Position numbers and translations under genes: made by a program | Shown: positions 42,197 through 46,021 of the stretch, in pieces | Layout of the letters: each line of letters begins with the position of its first letter | Numbering within the stretch: position 1 is the stretch's first letter | Source of the DNA: an uncultured Prevotellaceae bacterium | Lineage (GTDB): Bacteria > Bacteroidota > Bacteroidia > Bacteroidales > Bacteroidaceae | Length of the DNA: 46,021 bases | Direction of reading: 5' to 3' | Assembly (NCBI GenBank): GCA_945865175.1 | Contig: CAMBDA010000027.1 | Coordinates: forward strand, 1-46,021 | The notes under the pieces: model-generated | What the model was told of the DNA's origin: nothing | The model's database searches: none | The model's input: only the letters and a program-made list of their open reading frames with translations

Positions 42197-43873
42197 ATGT
42201 TCCATGCCATGATTGAAAGATTCCTGAAGCAAACCCGTTTCTGCGACCAGCAGGATTACGAGAAAAATCTCGCCTTCATTGTGCCCGAACACTTCAATTT
42301 TGCCTACGATGTGATGGACGAATGGGCAAGGGAGAGACCGGATGCCCTGGCCATGCTGTGGACAAACGACATGGGGCGTCAAGAACGTATCACTTTTGCG
42401 CGCATGAAGACACTCACCGACCAAACGGCCTCCTATCTCCAGCAGCTGGGCATAGGGCGAGGTGACATGGTGATGCTGATACTGAAGCGTCGCATGGAGT
42501 TCTGGCTCTGCATGATGGCCCTCCACAAGATAGGCGGCATAGCCATTCCAGCCACCCATATGCTCACCTCGCGCGACATACAGTATCGTATCAACCGGGC
42601 GGGTGTGAAGGCCATCATCTGTGTGGGTGAGGAATACGTGCTCTCCCAGGTGACGGATGCCCAACTGCACACTCCTGTGGACGTACGTGTATCGGTGGGG
42701 CCACAGGTCACGGATGGTTTCCACTCCTGGCAGGAGGAATGGAATCAAGCACCTGCCTTTGTGCGCCCCCAGATTCCCAACGAAAACAGTGACACAATGC
42801 TGATGTATTTCACCAGCGGCACCAGCGGCGAACCTAAGATGGTTGCCCACGACTACCTCTACGCACTGGGGCATCTTACCACCGGGGTATTCTGGCACAA
42901 CCTGCAGGAGGACAGCATCCACCTTACCGTAGCCGACACGGGATGGGGAAAGGCTGTATGGGGGAAGATGTACGGCCAGTGGTTTGCAGGCGCCACCGTC
43001 TTTGTGTACGACCACGAGAAGTTCTCGGCCAGCCAGCTGCTCGACTGTATCCAGCAGTACCGCATCACCTCGTTCTGTGCGCCGCCCACCGTATACCGCT
43101 TTTTGGTGCACGAGGACTTCAGCCGCTACGACCTGAGTTCGCTCCGCTATTGCACCACAGCGGGAGAGGCTCTTAATTCGTTCGTATACGAGCGTTTCCT
43201 TGCGCTTACGGGCATTCGCCTGATGGAAGGCTTCGGACAAACCGAAACTACGCTCACTCTGGGCACAATGCCCTGGAATTCGCCCAAGCCCGGCAGCATG
43301 GGTCTCCCCAACCCGCAGTACCAAATCGACCTTGTACGCCCCGACGGTTCCTCCTGCGAGGATGGCGAAAAGGGAGAGATTGTAGTGAGGACAGACGGAC
43401 ACAAACCCATCGGATTGTTCAAGGAGTATTACCGCGACGAAGTCCTCACCCGCAGTGTGTGGCACGACGGCCTTTATCACACAGGTGATGTAGCATGGCG
43501 CGACGAGGACGGCTACTACTGGTTCGTGGGTCGCATGGATGATGTAATCAAGAGTTCAGGTTATAGGATTGGTCCCTTTGAGGTGGAGAGTGCGCTGATG
43601 ACCCATCCGGCAGTGGTGGAATGTGCCGTCACGGGCGTGCCCGACAGCATCCGGGGCATGGTAGTGAAGGCCACGGTGGTCTTGCGTTCCGACTGGAAGG
43701 ATAGGGCCGGCGAGGCTCTTGTGGAGGAGTTGCAGCAACATGTGAAGAGCCAGACGGCCCCCTACAAATACCCGCGCATCGTGGAGTTTGTGGATGAGTT
43801 GCCCAAGACCATTAGCGGCAAGATACGCCGTGTGGAAATCCGCGAGCAGACGGCCGCGCAGGGGCATAGCTAA
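42197..43873 (+). CDS. AMP-binding acyl-CoA synthetase
   Basis: The 558-residue adenylate-forming enzyme has the P-loop TSGTSGEPK (206-214), the A5 motif GFGQTE (345-350), HTGD (428-431), the hinge GRMDDVIKSSGYRIGPFEVE (445 onward) and Lys542 near the C-terminus (KTISGK). The family activates carboxylic acids with ATP and CoA; here a medium-chain or aromatic acid is plausible but not shown. It starts at the base after the regulator's stop, and a terminator-like hairpin follows. Confidence 0.9.
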   Translation: MFHAMIERFLKQTRFCDQQDYEKNLAFIVPEHFNFAYDVMDEWARERPDALAMLWTNDMGRQERITFARMKTLTDQTASYLQQLGIGRGDMVMLILKRRMEFWLCMMALHKIGGIAIPATHMLTSRDIQYRINRAGVKAIICVGEEYVLSQVTDAQLHTPVDVRVSVGPQVTDGFHSWQEEWNQAPAFVRPQIPNENSDTMLMYFTSGTSGEPKMVAHDYLYALGHLTTGVFWHNLQEDSIHLTVADTGWGKAVWGKMYGQWFAGATVFVYDHEKFSASQLLDCIQQYRITSFCAPPTVYRFLVHEDFSRYDLSSLRYCTTAGEALNSFVYERFLALTGIRLMEGFGQTETTLTLGTMPWNSPKPGSMGLPNPQYQIDLVRPDGSSCEDGEKGEIVVRTDGHKPIGLFKEYYRDEVLTRSVWHDGLYHTGDVAWRDEDGYYWFVGRMDDVIKSSGYRIGPFEVESALMTHPAVVECAVTGVPDSIRGMVVKATVVLRSDWKDRAGEALVEELQQHVKSQTAPYKYPRIVEFVDELPKTISGKIRRVEIREQTAAQGHS

Positions 43874-43943
43874 TCCACGCTCCTCTATACAGTACATGTT
43901 TTGCCTTCCCCATTAGGGCGATAGTTCCTATCCATGGTATAAT

Positions 43944-43974
43944 CCCAGGGTGCCCCCTCTGGGCTTATTTTTTG
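43944..43974 (+). terminator. Terminator of the acyl-CoA synthetase gene
   Basis: CCCAGGG (43944-43950) can pair with CCCTCTGGG (43955-43963) with a bulge, followed by CTTATTTTTTG. It lies about 70 bases past the stop codon. The 254-base gap to the next frame otherwise holds only the looser repeat match and a promoter-like element. Confidence 0.6.
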
Positions 43975-44111
43975 TCCCTTAACCCAAGTTTGATACCCGA
44001 CAACTATTTTTAATAATTTTTAGGGGTATTCGTAGGTCTAACTGTCTGTTTTTCAGCAACAGCATCCTGAAAAATCGAATTGTAGTACACAGAAATCTCG
44101 CGGAAAAGTTG

Positions 44112-44119
44112 TACCTTTG
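44112..44119 (+). promoter_or_regulatory. -7 promoter element before the remnant ORF
   Basis: TACCTTTG matches TAnnTTTG only eight bases before the ATG of the 97-residue frame at 44128. No -33 element was found. Its closeness to the start suggests a leftover from an ancestral insertion-sequence promoter. Confidence 0.4.
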
Positions 44120-44127
44120 CCTCCGAT

Positions 44128-44421
44128 ATGCACTTCATGTCTCAGCCAAGATACAACCCGAAGACCCAGCGTGATGACTGGTACTACCGCATCAAGGAGT
44201 CTTTCCGTGACCTGACAGGCCGCGTTGCAGAGAAGGATGGCGAGTTCTATCGGATAGTAACCTCACAGCCTCACGATGGAGGGGGGCCACAAAGCAAAGA
44301 AAGGGAACGCTGGTTTGACGGGGACACGGGATTTGTCTATGAGCACCGTCCCGTAGAGCGTTACAGGGGATTTGTAATAGCCTTTTGCTTATTTTATATT
44401 CAGATTACTAAGTGCATATAG
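44128..44421 (+). pseudogene. Transposase N-terminus-like remnant
   Basis: The first third of this 97-residue frame (QPRYNPKTQRDDWYYRIKESFRDLTGRV) resembles the start of large DDE transposases of the IS1634 kind seen in Bacteroidales, where a YYRL.ESYR...GRV pattern precedes the conserved core. After that the frame diverges (AEKDGEFYRIV...) and lacks any catalytic motif, so most of the gene has been lost. The tail overlaps the converging ATPase gene by 33 bases. Assignment rests on recall of family patterns and is moderate at best; it could be an unrelated small gene. Confidence 0.4.
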
Positions 44422-45741
44422 TGGAACAATATCAACATGTCTTTCTGCATTCTCAGCCTTGGTGTCGTAGTAATAGAACTGACCGAAATTTTCCAAGGAT
44501 GTACGTTCTGCATCGTGAAGGCTACGGCCTCTCATGAAAATCCAAAGGCTTTGCATACTGCCCTTAGTATTTGCCTTTACTTCGACTGGCAAAATCGTAT
44601 TATCTCTTACTGTAACATAGTCGACTTCTGCCTGACTTCCTTTTTCATGATTCACCCAGTAATGCATCTCTGATTTTACAAAGCAATCACGATATTTCTG
44701 TATTTCAAGTCCTGCAAACATTTCAGAAGTACCTCCTTTATTTACAAAATCAACTTCTGATGCCAGGAGAATATCTGAAGCAGGAATGCCTAACATTGTC
44801 TGCATAACTCCCAGGTCAAAGAAAAGATACTTTGTGAAGTTTGCATCTTCCTCTGCTCCGAGTGGTACTCCGTTGGCATCTGTATGAACAACTGGAACGA
44901 CAAGACCCGCTAAAGCCAAAAGGTGCAAAGCCTCTTTTACAACTGTAGATTTTGTATCACGCGATGCTTGTGAGCAGATAAACTTGTTGCCCGCCTGTAG
45001 TGCTACAGAACGCAAAACCTGTCGTAATAGCACAGGAGATACACGTTTCTTGTATTTTGAGAAGTCATCATTATACGTATCAATGATGTCATTATGTACA
45101 TGTGACACCTCTATATAACTATGGGTTTCTATCCATTCTGTCACTGCGGCAGGCATACCTCCCACCAGATAGAATGTTCTAAGCTGTTCTACAAGGTCTT
45201 TATGTGCCTTTTCTGCAAGAGGTTCCTCGCTGTTAGCTTTCTTCTTGAACTCTACAACGAGGTCGAGCCCCTGAGCCATTAAGAACTCATCAAAGGAGAA
45301 TGGGTACATATAAATGGAGCGTATTCTTCCTACACCAAATGATGGTAGTTCTTCCAGAGTGAACTCAAGCAAAGAACCTGCAGCTATAACGTGAAGCTCG
45401 GGGTAGTCCTCTTTGAAGTATCTTAACGCCATAATGGCTTCTTTGCAAACCTGAATCTCATCAATGAAAAGAAGCGTTTCACCTGGTATTATCGGCGTTG
45501 CCAATGTACCGCTAAGCTTTTCGCAAGTCTTCTTGACATCGATATTCTCTGGAAATAGTTGTTTTAAATCTGGTTGTTTCTCCAGATTGATCTCAACAAA
45601 GTACTTGAATGACTTACCCAGTTCTCTAACTGCTGTTGACTTGCCTACCTGACGTGCACCTCGTATCAGCAAAGGCTTACGTCTATCGCTTTCTTTCCAA
45701 TCAAGGAGTTTTTGGTCTATGTGTCTTTTGAAATATGACAT
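44389..45741 (-). CDS. AAA_14 ATPase with DUF4143 C-terminus
   Basis: The 450-residue protein has the Walker A GARQVGKST (28-36), Walker B LLFIDEIQ with Asp94-Glu95, then the YFKEDYPELHVIAAGSLLE sensor region and a C-terminal DUF4143 with a PD-(D/E)XK-like tail (Glu372-x-Asp374 and Glu387-x-Lys389 in VEVKA). Such orphan ATPases are abundant in Bacteroidales, often in variable regions; role unknown. DNA is much more AT-rich than the operon to its left, and repeats lie upstream. The gene ends over a transposase-like remnant, so it may be part of a mobile or acquired segment. Confidence 0.9.
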   Translation of the reverse strand: MSYFKRHIDQKLLDWKESDRRKPLLIRGARQVGKSTAVRELGKSFKYFVEINLEKQPDLKQLFPENIDVKKTCEKLSGTLATPIIPGETLLFIDEIQVCKEAIMALRYFKEDYPELHVIAAGSLLEFTLEELPSFGVGRIRSIYMYPFSFDEFLMAQGLDLVVEFKKKANSEEPLAEKAHKDLVEQLRTFYLVGGMPAAVTEWIETHSYIEVSHVHNDIIDTYNDDFSKYKKRVSPVLLRQVLRSVALQAGNKFICSQASRDTKSTVVKEALHLLALAGLVVPVVHTDANGVPLGAEEDANFTKYLFFDLGVMQTMLGIPASDILLASEVDFVNKGGTSEMFAGLEIQKYRDCFVKSEMHYWVNHEKGSQAEVDYVTVRDNTILPVEVKANTKGSMQSLWIFMRGRSLHDAERTSLENFGQFYYYDTKAENAERHVDIVPLYALSNLNIK

Positions 45742-45770
45742 GTATTTTGCTGTTTATTACTTTTTCAGTG

Positions 45771-45778
45771 CAAAGTTA
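45771..45778 (-). promoter_or_regulatory. -7 promoter element of the AAA_14 ATPase
   Basis: TAACTTTG on the minus strand matches TAnnTTTG, 30 bases before the ATPase start. No -33 TTTG at the expected distance. The first repeat unit at 45787 begins only nine bases upstream, so a repressor there could block the promoter. Confidence 0.6.
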
Positions 45779-45786
45779 ATGATAAT

Positions 45787-45857
45787 CCCAAAAATATGGG
45801 CATAAAATAACGAAAAACTCCCAAAAATACGACCATAACCCAAAAATAAGGGCGTAA
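45787..45857. repeat. Three imperfect 19-base repeats upstream of the ATPase
   Basis: CCCAAAAATATGGGCATAA (45787), CCCAAAAATACGACCATAA (45820) and CCCAAAAATAAGGGCGTAA (45839) share CCCAAAAATA and a C-TAA end. Starts are 33 and 19 bases apart, so the last two are directly adjacent. They cover the presumed -33 region of the ATPase promoter and may be an operator. Confidence 0.7.
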
Positions 45858-45887
45858 AATTACTATTTTTTGCCAAAAACCGCATCA

Positions 45888-45903
45888 AAACTACGCGTAG
45901 TTT
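45888..45903. repeat. 16-base perfect palindrome
   Basis: AAACTACGCGTAGTTT is self-complementary over 16 bases in the AT-rich region at the right window edge, upstream of the repeats and the ATPase gene. It could be a dimeric regulator site. The last ~118 bases after it (to 46021) show no supported feature. Confidence 0.6.
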
Positions 45904-46021
45904 AGGATTGTGGTAAGTCTGTTCTGTACTTTAGCAAGCACTTTTGCAATCTCATCACCACCAATATTTTTATAGTTCATCCCAACGAATAGAATATGAT
46001 TCTAACAACTTTGCGGGTATT

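Noticed and set aside
41603..43480. 625-residue minus-strand open frame across the regulator and acyl-CoA synthetase
   Set aside because: Antisense to two genes with clear motifs; no family pattern in its translation.

Overview
The window looks like a chromosome segment from a Bacteroidales bacterium, most likely a GC-rich Prevotella or close relative. The evidence is repeated Bacteroidetes-type promoter cores (TAnnTTTG, often in divergent pairs), a TonB-dependent receptor with a CarboxypepD-like N-terminus, many lipoproteins and secreted glycosidases, an anaerobic sulfatase maturase, and Bacteroidales-style versions of PPDK, NadE and the C69 dipeptidase. The genus is inferred from gene content only. 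No tRNA, rRNA, CRISPR array or complete insertion sequence was found.

Layout. 1-1.45 kb: the tail of a plus-strand gene, then an AT-rich PD-(D/E)XK nuclease-like gene with a C9/G9 tract beyond its 3' end. 1.6-7.9 kb: ppdK, divergent from an rlmD-nadE pair. 7.9-10.0 kb: a minus-strand three-gene set of one polytopic membrane protein and two membrane-anchored DUF4230-like proteins; its last gene overlaps the nadE tail. 10.1-12.3 kb: a Gfo/Idh/MocA oxidoreductase, a PHP phosphoesterase and a low-molecular-weight tyrosine phosphatase. 12.6-17.8 kb: a minus-strand glycan-degradation pair, GH2 then GH78 alpha-L-rhamnosidase lipoprotein. 17.9-19.2 kb: one 79-residue gene, then about 1.08 kb without a convincing gene, filled with nested inverted repeats and AT-rich DNA. 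19.2-20.1 kb: a Skp/OmpH-like lipoprotein and a short membrane protein, both minus. 20.1-28.8 kb: a tightly packed plus-strand run of PepD, beta-helix lipoprotein, RlmH, NadC, C69 dipeptidase, Wzx-type flippase and anaerobic sulfatase maturase. 28.9-29.9 kb: a secreted protein with five 15-residue tandem repeats. 30.0-35.4 kb: a flavin reductase and a TonB receptor-lipoprotein pair, all minus. 35.6-43.9 kb: fabD, GH13 glycosidase, mannose-1-phosphate guanylyltransferase, gmd, GDP-fucose synthase, HTH-cupin regulator and acyl-CoA synthetase. 44.1-46.0 kb: a transposase-like remnant and an AT-rich AAA_14/DUF4143 ATPase with repeats in its upstream region.

How the genes fit together. GDP-mannose pyrophosphorylase, Gmd and Fcl form an uninterrupted route from mannose-1-phosphate to GDP-L-fucose for surface glycans, and the Wzx-type flippase elsewhere in the window fits glycan export. 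GH2, GH78, the TonB receptor pair and the sulfatase maturase fit use of complex plant or host glycans. NadC and NadE are the phosphoribosyltransferase and amidation steps of NAD synthesis. PepD and the C69 peptidase both handle small peptides.

No single undescribed system stands out with certainty. The best candidates for a second look are the nested palindromic element at 18.3-18.5 kb with its inverted partial copy at 18.97 kb, the paired DUF4230 operon, the TonB receptor with a non-SusD lipoprotein, and the repeats upstream of the AAA_14 gene.
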